Program-made: the position numbers and the translations under genes
Shown here: positions 22,776 to 29,401 of the stretch, in pieces
Position numbering within the stretch: position 1 is the stretch's first letter
Layout: every line of letters starts with the position of its first letter
Notes under the pieces: model-generated
What the model saw: the letters and a program-made list of their open reading frames with translations, nothing else
What the model was told of the DNA's origin: nothing
The model's database searches: none
Virus record (IMG/VR): IMGVR_UViG_3300032299_000851
Coordinates: 1 to 29,745 of that record
Origin: a virus
DNA: 29,745 nt
Direction: 5' to 3' (one strand)

Positions 22776-23269
22776 TCGCCGTCAAATATCGATCGCTCTT
22801 CGATACGAAGCCCGTCGGATCGTTTACCGATTGGGAGCAGCTCGTCGAGGCTTTCTCGACGAGCGTCGAATCGATCGATAAGGAACGCGGGGCTCTATGG
22901 GCTCCGGTCACGTTGACCGAGGGCGGACGTCGCAGGAATGCGGACGTCGAGCGGGTAACTGCACTCGTCCTCGACGTCGACGGCGGGACGGCGTACGCCG
23001 ACGCGAGAGAAGCTCTTCGCGAGAAGACGTGGATCGCGTACTCGACGTACTCGCACACTCCCGAGAATCCTCGCTTTCACGTCGTAATGCGGCTCGACGA
23101 AGCGGTCTCGGGGAGCCTATGGCCGACCGAGTACCGGAAGTTAAAGGAGCGAATCGGGTTCGGGGATAACCTTCCCGCTCCGTCTCACTCGTACTTTTTG
23201 CCGCAGCATAAGCCGGGGGCGGAATGGTTTTTTGAATCATACGCACCGAAGAAGGAGGGGAAGAAGTGA
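22772..23269 (+). CDS. primase-like (AEP) domain protein
   Basis: 165 residues from GTG 22772. VTALVLDVDGG supplies a D-x-D pair, WIAYSTYSHTPENPRFHVVMRLDE matches the strand with T/S-x-SH and the nearby R-H pattern of archaeo-eukaryotic primase-like domains in phage and plasmid replication proteins, and SHSYFLPQHKPGAEW is the usual end. Probably a primase-polymerase or a replication initiator domain standing alone. A helicase partner is not seen in this window, so the host helicase would be recruited. Confidence 0.7.
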   Translation: MIAVKYRSLFDTKPVGSFTDWEQLVEAFSTSVESIDKERGALWAPVTLTEGGRRRNADVERVTALVLDVDGGTAYADAREALREKTWIAYSTYSHTPENPRFHVVMRLDEAVSGSLWPTEYRKLKERIGFGDNLPAPSHSYFLPQHKPGAEWFFESYAPKKEGKK

Positions 23270-23436
23270 AGCTTCGTAAAGAGACGACTCCGATCGTTTA
23301 TCGGAGTCTTAAAGTTCGGGACGACGCATACGAGGAATTCCTCCGACGTGAGCATACGGCGGAACGTCGGAGGATCACGATCGCAGCGGTCGTATTCCTC
23401 GTGCTCTTCGCCCTCTTTATGGAGGGGCTTCGATGA
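23266..23436 (+). CDS. small C-terminally anchored membrane protein
   Basis: 56 residues from GTG 23266, with overlaps on both sides. N-terminal 35 residues are charged (KLRKETT, DDAYEEFLRREHTAERRR), then one transmembrane helix ITIAAVVFLVLFALF and EGLR at the end. GGAGGGG precedes the start. Unknown function. Confidence 0.6.
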   Translation: MKLRKETTPIVYRSLKVRDDAYEEFLRREHTAERRRITIAAVVFLVLFALFMEGLR

Positions 23437-24314
23437 GCCCCGCGGCGATCTCGAAAGCAATCGACCCGAAGCGAACGGGGATCTCGAAGTCCCTTATCAC
23501 CTCGACCGCTCTATGCGGTCGGAAGGGTTGGTTCTCCGAGCACGTGCGGCTACCCGACGGCTCCCGCGTTCCGTGGATTCTCCCGGAGCGAGTCGCATTT
23601 GGCGCAGCTCTCGACGAGGCCGTCCTCTCGATCGCGTTCGCCGAGCGAACTAATACGGCGTGGAATCCGTACGAGGTACTCGCCGACGGAATGGGAGCAG
23701 TTCGAGGGAAGAAGACGGAAGCCGGTATCGATTGGTTGAAGTTCGAGGACGATCTCAAAGTCGCGATCGATCTCTTCGTCTTCGACGTGCTCCGTCACGG
23801 AACCTCGGACGCTCCGCTCGTGGACTTCCACGGGTCGAAGCTGCAAGGGCTCGACGGCGAATCGCTGCGGGTTGGGGATCTTATCGGGACGCCCGACTTC
23901 ATTCTCTCGGGAGATACCCGACCGAATGGGCGGACGTTAATCCTCGACTTGAAAGCGTCCGCTCGGTCGAAGTCCGAGAAGGATCTCCGCTCGGCGGAGC
24001 TCTCTTATTACGCTTGGTTATGGGCGGCGTATACGAAGGGGGATCTTCCCGACGTGGGTTATTTGACCTACGTTCGGAAGACGAAGCCTACGTATCAGCT
24101 CTTAACCGGGAGCGTTACGTCGGCGCAACTCCTCCTCGCGGAAGAGTACGTAAAGACGACGCGTTCGATTATGTCGGCGAAGACGCAGGAAGACGTCGGA
24201 TTCTCGACGAACTTTTGCGGCTCGTGCGAATGGCGGAAGCCGAACCCGGACGCAGGGTTCGAGGGTTGTAGCGTCGGCTCGCTTGTCGCGGCCGAGGAAG
24301 AGGAGGCGGAATAA
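23433..24314 (+). CDS. Cas4/RecB-like PD-(D/E)XK exonuclease with Fe-S cysteines
   Basis: 293 residues. The nuclease core is GTPDFIL (D155), then ILDLKAS (D172, K174) and a downstream SAELSYYAWLWA helix with the expected Q/Y-like motif. Cysteines C28, C262, C265 and C279 follow the C-n-CxxC-n-C layout that holds a 4Fe-4S cluster in Cas4 and AddB. Together with the annealing protein directly downstream it forms a two-part recombination system analogous in logic to an exonuclease plus single-strand annealing protein. It is not near any CRISPR array. Confidence 0.85.
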   Translation: MSPAAISKAIDPKRTGISKSLITSTALCGRKGWFSEHVRLPDGSRVPWILPERVAFGAALDEAVLSIAFAERTNTAWNPYEVLADGMGAVRGKKTEAGIDWLKFEDDLKVAIDLFVFDVLRHGTSDAPLVDFHGSKLQGLDGESLRVGDLIGTPDFILSGDTRPNGRTLILDLKASARSKSEKDLRSAELSYYAWLWAAYTKGDLPDVGYLTYVRKTKPTYQLLTGSVTSAQLLLAEEYVKTTRSIMSAKTQEDVGFSTNFCGSCEWRKPNPDAGFEGCSVGSLVAAEEEEAE

Positions 24315-24976
24315 TGGGATTCGAACTATCGAAGGATTATATCGACGTCGCGGAGAGGCTCCGCGAATGGTACGAGAAGTATCCGCTCGGACGAGTGACG
24401 ACGGCGATCGTCGAGCTTACCGAAAAGAAAGTCGTCGTAAAAGCGGAAGCGTTCCGCGATGCGACGGCGACGATTCCCGCGGGAGTCGGTCACTCCGCGA
24501 TGGTTATTCCGGGCTCGACCCCGTATACCCGGGGATCGGAACTTGAAAACTGCGAGACGTCCGCAGTCGGTCGGGCTCTCGTAATGGCGGGACTCGCCTC
24601 GAAGCGGATCGCCTCGGCGGACGAGATCGAGGCGAAGCGGGCTCCCGAGGGAACTCCGACCGTCTTCCCCGTATCGGAACCCTCGGCGGCGATTTCGCAA
24701 GCCTCTACGGGCGGCAAATCCGCCTCTGCGTCGATCTCCGAAGACGACGCTCTCGTCTTCGCTGCGCGGGCTATGGGATTCGTCGAGGCGGACGAGGCGA
24801 AGGGATCGGGCGTATGCCCGAAGCACGCTCGACCGTGGAAGCTTCGGGAAGGAACGGGAGCGAAGGGGCCGTACTCGTTTTATAGCTGCGGAGCGAAAGA
24901 CGATACGGAGCGTTCCGGTTGGTGCAATCTTCGACCGTCGATCGCGTGGGTCAACGCCCAAGCGGGCGGACGATGA
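24314..24976 (+). CDS. single-strand annealing protein, Rad52/ERF-like
   Basis: 220 residues, start overlapping the exonuclease stop. The N-terminal half has RLREWYEKYPLGRVTT, VVVKAEAFRD and the diagnostic TRGSELENCETSAVGRALVMAG region (here in part), which matches ERF/Rad52-type phage recombinases. The C-terminal half is a linker followed by a Cys-containing region (VCPKHARPWK, YSCGA, GWC), probably a zinc domain. It would coat and anneal single strands during replication or end repair. Confidence 0.82.
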   Translation: MGFELSKDYIDVAERLREWYEKYPLGRVTTAIVELTEKKVVVKAEAFRDATATIPAGVGHSAMVIPGSTPYTRGSELENCETSAVGRALVMAGLASKRIASADEIEAKRAPEGTPTVFPVSEPSAAISQASTGGKSASASISEDDALVFAARAMGFVEADEAKGSGVCPKHARPWKLREGTGAKGPYSFYSCGAKDDTERSGWCNLRPSIAWVNAQAGGR

Positions 24977-25416
24977 AGGGTCGTCCGTGGGCGAAGTTCG
25001 ACGTCGGTATGCCGAAAGACGGAAAAGTCGCGACGCTCTCTTCGGACGGGGTTCGATGGGCGTTCGTCGCGATCGTGCTCGCTGCGAAAGAGCAGGATCG
25101 GCAAGGATTCTTCGATTCACTCGCGCACCTAAAAGCGGTCGTCTCGACGACCGTCGCGGACTGCGTCGAGGAGCTCGTCGATAAGGGTCTCCTCTCGGTT
25201 GACCCGGACGGCGTGATTCACGTCTCGCGTTGGACTCGATACCAAATTGACCCGACCGCAGCGGCTCGGGCGAAAGCGTATCGGGAGCGAAAGCCGGAGC
25301 CCGTCTCGGACGTACCCGCAGGGGTGCGCTTCCGTGACCGCGTTCCTCCTCCTCGTTCCTCGAAGGGGACGCCGCAGTCGATCGCCTCGATCGTTAAAAA
25401 GACGGTCGAATCGTGA
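24973..25416 (+). CDS. winged-helix replication initiator-like protein
   Basis: 147 residues, ATG overlapping the upstream stop. Segments MPKDGKVATLSSDGVRWAFV, VVSTTVADCVEELVDKGLLS and VIHVSRWTRYQ form a winged helix as in the N-terminal halves of phage replisome organisers (DnaD/gpO style). The basic C-terminal tail (RERKPEPVS through SIVKKTVES) has no recognised partner-binding motif. It may bind the replication origin, which I did not locate. Confidence 0.7.
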   Translation: MKGRPWAKFDVGMPKDGKVATLSSDGVRWAFVAIVLAAKEQDRQGFFDSLAHLKAVVSTTVADCVEELVDKGLLSVDPDGVIHVSRWTRYQIDPTAAARAKAYRERKPEPVSDVPAGVRFRDRVPPPRSSKGTPQSIASIVKKTVES

Positions 25417-25997
25417 GCGGGTACGGAATGCGGATCGTGATCGACGACGAACTCCGGGCGAGGGCTCGTGAGCTCTACCCGAAGGGACTCGCACCGGAGA
25501 CGGCGTATCTCGGCGAGGAAGCCCTCGTCGCGGGTGCGTTCGGAGAGGCCGCGTTCGAGCGGGCGATCGAGATCCTCGAACTCCCGAACCCCGAATACGT
25601 CGGGTCGCAGCGTCTCCCGTGGGACTTTATCGGCGAGCCGTACGGACGGGTCGACGTGAAGACGAAGCCTCGGAGCGTCCCTCCGAGGGTCGAATACGAG
25701 GCGGGGATCGCAGCGGAGCAGCTCGCGAAGCCGGATCTCCCCGACGTCTTCGTCTTCGTCTCGTTGTATCCGAAAGCGGCTCGTCCGGGGTACTACTACG
25801 AGGAGGCGTGGATCGTCGGGTATATGCCCGTCGAACGGTTTAAGAAGTTCTCGCACCTCGTCCCGGCGGGCTCGCCGATGGGGAACGGAACCTCGAAGTC
25901 GTGGCGGGATATGCACGACGTAAAGCTCGGTCAACTATGGCCGATCGAATGGCTTATCCCGTACGAGAAACGTGACGGAGCCGTTCGTAAAACGTGA
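25413..25997 (+). CDS. PD-(D/E)XK nuclease-like protein
   Basis: 194 residues from GTG 25413. GAFGEAAFERAIEI carries a helix with conserved Glu, LPWDFIG the Asp strand and GRVDVKTK the D-x-K catalytic strand of the PD-(D/E)XK superfamily. The rest (EEAWIVGYMP, SWRDMHDVKLGQLWPI) is unfamiliar. Likely a restriction-like or repair nuclease. It sits at the end of the recombination block; a hairpin overlaps its stop codon. Confidence 0.7.
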   Translation: MSGYGMRIVIDDELRARARELYPKGLAPETAYLGEEALVAGAFGEAAFERAIEILELPNPEYVGSQRLPWDFIGEPYGRVDVKTKPRSVPPRVEYEAGIAAEQLAKPDLPDVFVFVSLYPKAARPGYYYEEAWIVGYMPVERFKKFSHLVPAGSPMGNGTSKSWRDMHDVKLGQLWPIEWLIPYEKRDGAVRKT

Positions 25998-26015
25998 CGG
26001 ATCGTACGCGTCACG
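25993..26015 (+). terminator. hairpin at end of recombination block
   Basis: Perfect 7-bp stem CGTGACG (25993-25999) and CGTCACG (26009-26015) with a 9-base loop, overlapping the stop codon of the upstream gene. No U run follows, so it may attenuate rather than terminate. Confidence 0.4.
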
Positions 26016-26025
26016 GTACGAGACA

Positions 26026-26056
26026 TAGACTTGATACGTAGACTTAGACTTAGACT
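26026..26056 (+). repeat. four copies of TAGACT in intergenic region
   Basis: TAGACT occurs at 26026, 26039, 26045 and 26051; the last three are directly tandem. TAGACT is also the -10 element of the leaderless gene at 27048, so this stretch may be a set of overlapping promoters or a binding array. TTGATA (26031-26036) could serve as a -35 box, but the distance of 14 to the last TAGACT is short. Confidence 0.55.
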
Positions 26057-26086
26057 CTTGTTAAAGAGGGAAAGTGAGGCTTGAAA

Positions 26087-26518
26087 ATGAGCGAGGCAAT
26101 GCACCCGGAGAAGGAGCTGCTCCCGATTTTGCACGATGGGCAAGGACGCCCATTCTTCGAATATCTCCTCTTCCCGTACTACGCGGAGGCGTTCGAGATT
26201 CTTGTCGAGCGTCAAGGGAAATACGGCCCCAAGAATATCCTCGACGCAGGGGTTTACGGGGTGGTCGAGCAGCTACGAAATAAAGTCGAGCGAGCCTCGG
26301 CGCAACTCCACGGAACGGTCGTCGACGGGCGGGTCGTCCTCGAACCTATGGACGAGGAGACGAAGAAAGTCTTTCGGGACTCGCTCCTCGATCTTGCGAA
26401 CTATTCGATGATCGCCCTCGCTCTTATTGAGGGGCTATGGGTCGCCGATATGGTGCTCGACCCGACGAAACCGGCTCGACCCTATGGGCTCGACGTTTCG
26501 TGGATTGGGGAGGGTTGA
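26087..26518 (+). CDS. Nmad1-like (DUF1599) nucleotide-modification-associated protein
   Basis: 143 residues. ERQGKYGPKNILDAGVYGVVEQLRNKVERA and FRDSLLDLANYSMIALALIEGLW carry the conserved pattern of the nucleotide modification associated domain 1 family, a fold with acidic metal-binding positions. Family members lie near DNA base-modifying or nucleotide-handling genes in phages; a dNTP or modified-base role has been proposed for them. I chose ATG 26087 (GTGAGG 8 bases upstream) over TTG 26081. It opens an operon with the LexA-like gene. Confidence 0.72.
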   Translation: MSEAMHPEKELLPILHDGQGRPFFEYLLFPYYAEAFEILVERQGKYGPKNILDAGVYGVVEQLRNKVERASAQLHGTVVDGRVVLEPMDEETKKVFRDSLLDLANYSMIALALIEGLWVADMVLDPTKPARPYGLDVSWIGEG

Positions 26519-26520
26519 AG

Positions 26521-26730
26521 ATGAGGGAAGAGACGCAGGATCTCCTTTACGCAATCCGTTCCTTCGTACGGATTCACGGGTACGCACCGACCGTCCGGGA
26601 ACTTGCCGAGGAGCTCGGGGTCGGTCACTCTACGGTCGCGAAGGGTTTAAACGAGTTAATAAACTTCGACAAGATCCGCCGAGACGCAGGGGTCGCGCGC
26701 GGGATTGTCGTACGGGAGGAGGGTCGATAA
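26521..26730 (+). CDS. LexA-type DNA-binding domain protein, no protease part
   Basis: 69 residues, GGGGAGG upstream. DLLYAIRSFVRIHGYAPTVRE, then LAEELGVGHSTVAKGLNELI and KIRRDAGVARGIVV match the LexA N-terminal winged helix, including the recognition helix around HSTVAKGLNEL. The autocleavage domain (Ser-Lys) of LexA is absent. It could bind GAAC-N4-GTTC sites such as that in the early promoter and compete with, or be controlled by, host LexA. Sits in an operon downstream of the Nmad1-like gene. Confidence 0.8.
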   Translation: MREETQDLLYAIRSFVRIHGYAPTVRELAEELGVGHSTVAKGLNELINFDKIRRDAGVARGIVVREEGR

Positions 26731-27038
26731 TGGCCGAGGTATCAGTTAAGCGAGCCGAGCTCTCGTATCGAGATTCGTACGACGTCGACGACGTCCGTCT
26801 CGAAATCCGAGAGGGTCGGTATCCCTGCGGGAACGTGAAGCTCGAAGCGATTAACGTCGACTCGACGTTCACCTATGCGACGCTCTCGCAAGACGTCGAA
26901 GTCCCGCTCCCGGAGGGGATCTTTCAGCTTCGAGATTGGGGTCACGTCAACGAGTTAGCGGTAACGCTCGTCTCTCTTGGGATTATCGAATCGGCGGACG
27001 ACGAGGGGATCTTCTTCCGTCTCGTCGACGTCGGGTAG
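26730..27038 (+). CDS. conserved-looking early protein, unknown
   Basis: 102 residues, start overlapping the previous stop (TAATG). Mixed charged protein with DVRLEIREGRYPCGNVKLEAINV in part, then ATLSQDVEVPLPEGIFQLRDWG and a helix ELAVTLVSLGIIESADDEGIF. No family recognised. Good coding composition. Confidence 0.6.
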   Translation: MAEVSVKRAELSYRDSYDVDDVRLEIREGRYPCGNVKLEAINVDSTFTYATLSQDVEVPLPEGIFQLRDWGHVNELAVTLVSLGIIESADDEGIFFRLVDVG

Positions 27039-27047
27039 ACTTCCCGA
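27036..27047 (+). promoter_or_regulatory. leaderless -10 promoter
   Basis: TAGACT (27036-27041), then TCCCGA, then ATG 27048, overlapping the stop codon of the upstream gene. It shares TANNCT-NNNCGA-ATG with the promoters at 72 and 28354. No Shine-Dalgarno precedes this ATG. Confidence 0.5.
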
Positions 27048-27248
27048 ATGGCGGGAGTTAAGACGCAAAAGGGAGGGCCTCGACGCGAGCCCGTATGGGC
27101 GGCGAAGCCCTGCGCGGATTGTCGCGAGGAGATCGTAAAGTTCGCCGACGCTTCACGCGTTAAGGAGATCTCCTTCCCGGTAGGGTCGGGGCGTCGCACC
27201 TCGTATCGTTGGGTTCACCGAAAGCATTTATTCGCAGGGGCGAAGTAA
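27048..27248 (+). CDS. small basic protein, leaderless
   Basis: 66 residues, rich in Lys/Arg (KTQKGGPRREP, RVKEIS, GSGRRTSYRW), with one CADC motif and HRKH near the end. These Cys/His residues (C-x2-C...H-x3-H) could form a zinc site. Start lacks a ribosome site but follows a -10 box directly. Its stop overlaps the start of the resolvase-like gene. Confidence 0.6.
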   Translation: MAGVKTQKGGPRREPVWAAKPCADCREEIVKFADASRVKEISFPVGSGRRTSYRWVHRKHLFAGAK

Positions 27249-27640
27249 TGGGACGCGTTAAGGATCTCGCGATCGACGAGGCGAACGAGGAGAGGCGCAA
27301 GCGAGGAGCCCGCAGTAATAACCGCGGGAAAGCGTTCGAGAGGGAGATCGCAGGGAAGCTCGGCGAGGACGCAAAACGTACGGGGCAATGGGGCGGGAAA
27401 ACCGACGTCGAGGCTCCGTGGATTCAAATTCAAACGAAACTCGGAAACGGGTATTTCCCAACGCGTCTCGATAACGCACTCCGAGCGATTAACCCGAGGG
27501 GCGACCAACTTCGAGCCGTCGTCGTCGGGAATCGGCCCGAGACTCCGGGCGTAAAGCGGACGACGCTAATCGTCCTCGACTTCGAGCAGTTCGTAGCGTG
27601 GTTCGGGGGGCGCAACGATGAAACGATTAACGAGGAGTAA
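27248..27640 (+). CDS. Holliday junction resolvase-like PD-(D/E)XK nuclease
   Basis: 130 residues from ATG 27248. NRGKAFEREIAGKLG gives the Glu helix, GGKTDVEAPW the catalytic Asp strand and IQIQTKLG the Q-x-K strand, as in Hjc-like and phage resolvases. KERRKRGAR-type basic N-terminus supports DNA binding. Such nucleases resolve branched replication or packaging intermediates. Overlaps its neighbours at both ends. Confidence 0.72.
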   Translation: MGRVKDLAIDEANEERRKRGARSNNRGKAFEREIAGKLGEDAKRTGQWGGKTDVEAPWIQIQTKLGNGYFPTRLDNALRAINPRGDQLRAVVVGNRPETPGVKRTTLIVLDFEQFVAWFGGRNDETINEE

Positions 27641-27830
27641 CCGACCCGTCGACGCTATCGAGCTCGTGCTCGCGTTGACGCAAGCCCGGATCATTGGGGA
27701 GTCGACTCTTAAAGACGCTCCCGAATATCTTCGAGGGTACGAGGACGGAATCCGCGTCGCGATCGAATTAATCCGAGCCTCGGACGGAATGCTAAAAGCG
27801 GTCGACGATCGGGAGTACGAGAAGCGATGA
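27618..27830 (+). CDS. small helical protein
   Basis: 70 residues, starting 23 bases inside the resolvase-like gene. Two helices (VDAIELVLALTQARII and EYLRGYEDGIRVAIELIRA). Ends ATGA-style into the next gene. Unknown function; overlaps and coding composition support it. Confidence 0.55.
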   Translation: MKRLTRSNRPVDAIELVLALTQARIIGESTLKDAPEYLRGYEDGIRVAIELIRASDGMLKAVDDREYEKR

Positions 27831-28333
27831 CCGGATTCGTGCGAACCCTCGTCGGGGTCGTACTAATCGCCGCAGTCCTCGCGGTCGGTGCAATCCCTCC
27901 GCGCGTGATCGTTTACCCGTCTCCCTCTCCCTCAGTTGAAGTAACCCCCGAGCCGTCGCCGACGGACGCATTTCTCTCGATCTCCGGTCGTGCGACGTAT
28001 TACGACGCAACTCGGAACGGGGCTTGGTTTACTCGTGCAGCTCGTCCCGGCTCTAAGAAGTATCACCAAGACGGAGCACCGTATCCGTTTTACGCTGCGG
28101 CCTCTCCCGCTCTTCGTAAGCTGCGGGCGTTTCGTTGGGGATCGGAGCCGTACCGCGTGATCGTCTCGAATACGAAGACGAACGTCTCGATCGTTGTATG
28201 GATTGTCGACGAGTGCGCTTGCGTCGGCGGAAGCGTTATCGATTTAAGTCCGCTTGCGTGGAAGACGCTCGGCGAAGGGAAGATCCCATTCTCTCGCGGA
28301 GTGCAAGACGTCCGGGTCGAGATCCTTCCGTAA
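27827..28333 (+). CDS. secreted RlpA-like double-psi-barrel protein
   Basis: 168 residues, start overlapping the upstream stop. N-terminal transmembrane anchor or signal (LVGVVLIAAVLAVGAIPP), then a Pro-rich extracellular linker (SPSPSVEVTPEPSP), then a double-psi beta-barrel domain: GRATYYDATRNGAW, FYAAASPALRKL, YRVIVSNTKTN and VIDLSPLAWKTLG, with the Asp in VIDLS equivalent to the catalytic position of RlpA/expansin-type proteins. C-x-C (DECAC) may form a disulfide. Probably acts on the host cell wall, outside the main lysis cassette. Confidence 0.75.
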   Translation: MTGFVRTLVGVVLIAAVLAVGAIPPRVIVYPSPSPSVEVTPEPSPTDAFLSISGRATYYDATRNGAWFTRAARPGSKKYHQDGAPYPFYAAASPALRKLRAFRWGSEPYRVIVSNTKTNVSIVVWIVDECACVGGSVIDLSPLAWKTLGEGKIPFSRGVQDVRVEILP

Positions 28334-28353
28334 CGCGCATCTCCCGATTCGGG

Positions 28354-28365
28354 TATCCTGCGCGA
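28354..28365 (+). promoter_or_regulatory. leaderless -10 promoter
   Basis: TATCCT (28354-28359), GCGCGA, then ATG 28366. Third copy of the TANNCT-NNNCGA-ATG arrangement; no Shine-Dalgarno present. Confidence 0.5.
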
Positions 28366-28863
28366 ATGGGCGGAGAATGGCGGCGCAAGGATCGAGACGA
28401 GAAGTCGAAGAGTAACCTCGCGCGTCCCGAGGCGAAGATCTTTTATGCGATGGTGAAAGAGGCTCGCGGCAATAAGCGAGCTCTCGCCGGAGTAAGTATC
28501 GCGCAAGACGAACTCGGACTCCCGACGTCGTGGCTTCGTGAACGCGTCGCGGGTCGAATTCGGGTTAAACCCGTCGATCTCGAAGTCTTGCAGCGGCTAA
28601 TTAATATTGCGAAGTCTCGCGTCTTCCATTCGGGGATTACCGTCGAGGAGGCGACGGCTCGACGCCGAGAGAATGCGAAGCCGTCCGCGGAGCTTGCGGA
28701 GTATCGACGAGCCGTTCGGCGTATGTGCCGAGAGTGCGTCGGGTGCGACGGTCGGGATAAAGACGAGGATCTCGAATGCCCGGACGGATCTTGCCCGCTG
28801 CGTCCGATCTCTCCGCTTAAACTTTCCGCGAAGCCGATCGTCGTCGGGGAGACGTGGGAGTAA
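28366..28863 (+). CDS. cysteine-rich late-early protein, possible regulator
   Basis: 165 residues, leaderless. N-terminus is basic (GGEWRRKDRDEKSKSNLARP), followed by helices, including SIAQDELGLPTSWLRERVAG, which resembles a helix-turn-helix. The C-terminal third has a cysteine cluster (MCRECVGCDG, DLECPDGSCPLRP), a plausible zinc site. Positioned last on the + strand before the zincin/HNH pair. A transcription regulator of late genes is a guess. Confidence 0.6.
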   Translation: MGGEWRRKDRDEKSKSNLARPEAKIFYAMVKEARGNKRALAGVSIAQDELGLPTSWLRERVAGRIRVKPVDLEVLQRLINIAKSRVFHSGITVEEATARRRENAKPSAELAEYRRAVRRMCRECVGCDGRDKDEDLECPDGSCPLRPISPLKLSAKPIVVGETWE

Positions 28864-28872
28864 ACTCTCGAC

Positions 28873-28947
28873 GGGGCCGCGTGGACGCTTCGCTTTATCC
28901 CGAGAGATAAGCGGGGGAACCCGAGGTTCGACTCCTCGGCGGCTCCA
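28873..28947 (+). other. tRNA-like element (T arm and acceptor), degenerate
   Basis: GAGGTTCGACTCCTC at 28924-28937 and its flanks give a textbook T stem (28922-28926 with 28934-28938) and T loop TTCGACT. GGGGCCGC (28873-28880) pairs with GCGGCTCC (28939-28946) as an 8-bp acceptor, and the total length of 75 suits a tRNA. The middle instead folds into an 8-bp hairpin with one bulge (28891-28913) and gives neither a normal D arm nor a 7-base anticodon loop with U33. No CCA follows (ATCA). A decayed tRNA, an attachment-site remnant or a regulatory tRNA mimic are options. Confidence 0.4.
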
Positions 28948-29388
28948 TCATCTCCGACCGCACGCTTCTCCTCGACGCTCCTTCGGTGCAGCGAAGCCGT
29001 ACTTAGCGGCGAAGACGGGACGAGCCGATCGATACTCGATCGCGAGGACTCGGTCGGCGTGAAGGGCTTTCTTCGGCGAGAGATACTTCGAATGCAGTCG
29101 CATTGTCTCGATCGCCCATTTCCGCGAGTGATAATCGTTTACGGATAAGTGCGCGAGCTCGTGAAGGATTGTCTCCTTATCTTGCCCGGAGCATAGGGTT
29201 ACGGTGTATTCGTCGAAGTCTGCCTCGCCGTCATAGCACCCGAGCGACCCTTCGGGGTGCGAGTGCAGGATCACCGCTTCGACGCGAATCTTCTCGGCCT
29301 CGGCGACTCGTTCGAGGAACGCGATCGTCGGCTTCCACGCGTCGACTTTCTCGACGGGTTTATCCTCGGGAATGATTAGTCGAATCAT
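28948..29388 (-). CDS. zincin-like metallopeptidase, only minus-strand gene
   Basis: 146 residues starting at MIRLIIPEDKP (ATG at 29386-29388). The zinc-binding HELAH helix is in ETILHELAHLSVNDYHS, with a further HSHPEGSLG strand. The pattern resembles SprT-like or other short phage metallopeptidases with unknown substrate. Longer upstream extension exists but lacks a sensible start; there is no ribosome site, so it may also be leaderless. It diverges from the HNH gene with 13 bases between starts, with a palindrome across its own start. Confidence 0.7.
   Translation of the reverse strand: MIRLIIPEDKPVEKVDAWKPTIAFLERVAEAEKIRVEAVILHSHPEGSLGCYDGEADFDEYTVTLCSGQDKETILHELAHLSVNDYHSRKWAIETMRLHSKYLSPKKALHADRVLAIEYRSARPVFAAKYGFAAPKERRGEACGRR
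29372..29388. promoter_or_regulatory. palindrome across minus-strand gene start
   Basis: ATGATT (29372-29377) and AATCAT (29383-29388) form 6-bp arms around a 5-base centre, covering the zincin start codon. With the HNH start 14 bases away, both divergent genes could share one control site. Confidence 0.4.
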
Positions 29389-29401
29389 AGGGGGAGATCT
29401 T

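Noticed and set aside
23433-24314. CRISPR adaptation Cas4
   Set aside because: No cas1, cas2 or repeat array nearby; the neighbouring annealing protein points to phage recombination instead.
24326-25120. Minus-strand open frame of 264 codons
   Set aside because: Opposite to the annealing protein and replication gene; no ribosome site and low-complexity Arg/Ser composition.
26026-26056. CRISPR-like array
   Set aside because: Repeats are only 6 bases with no spacers of regular length; better explained as promoter-like hexamers.
28873-28947. Functional canonical tRNA
   Set aside because: No D arm, no 7-base anticodon loop with U33 and no encoded CCA, so it is listed only as a tRNA-like element.
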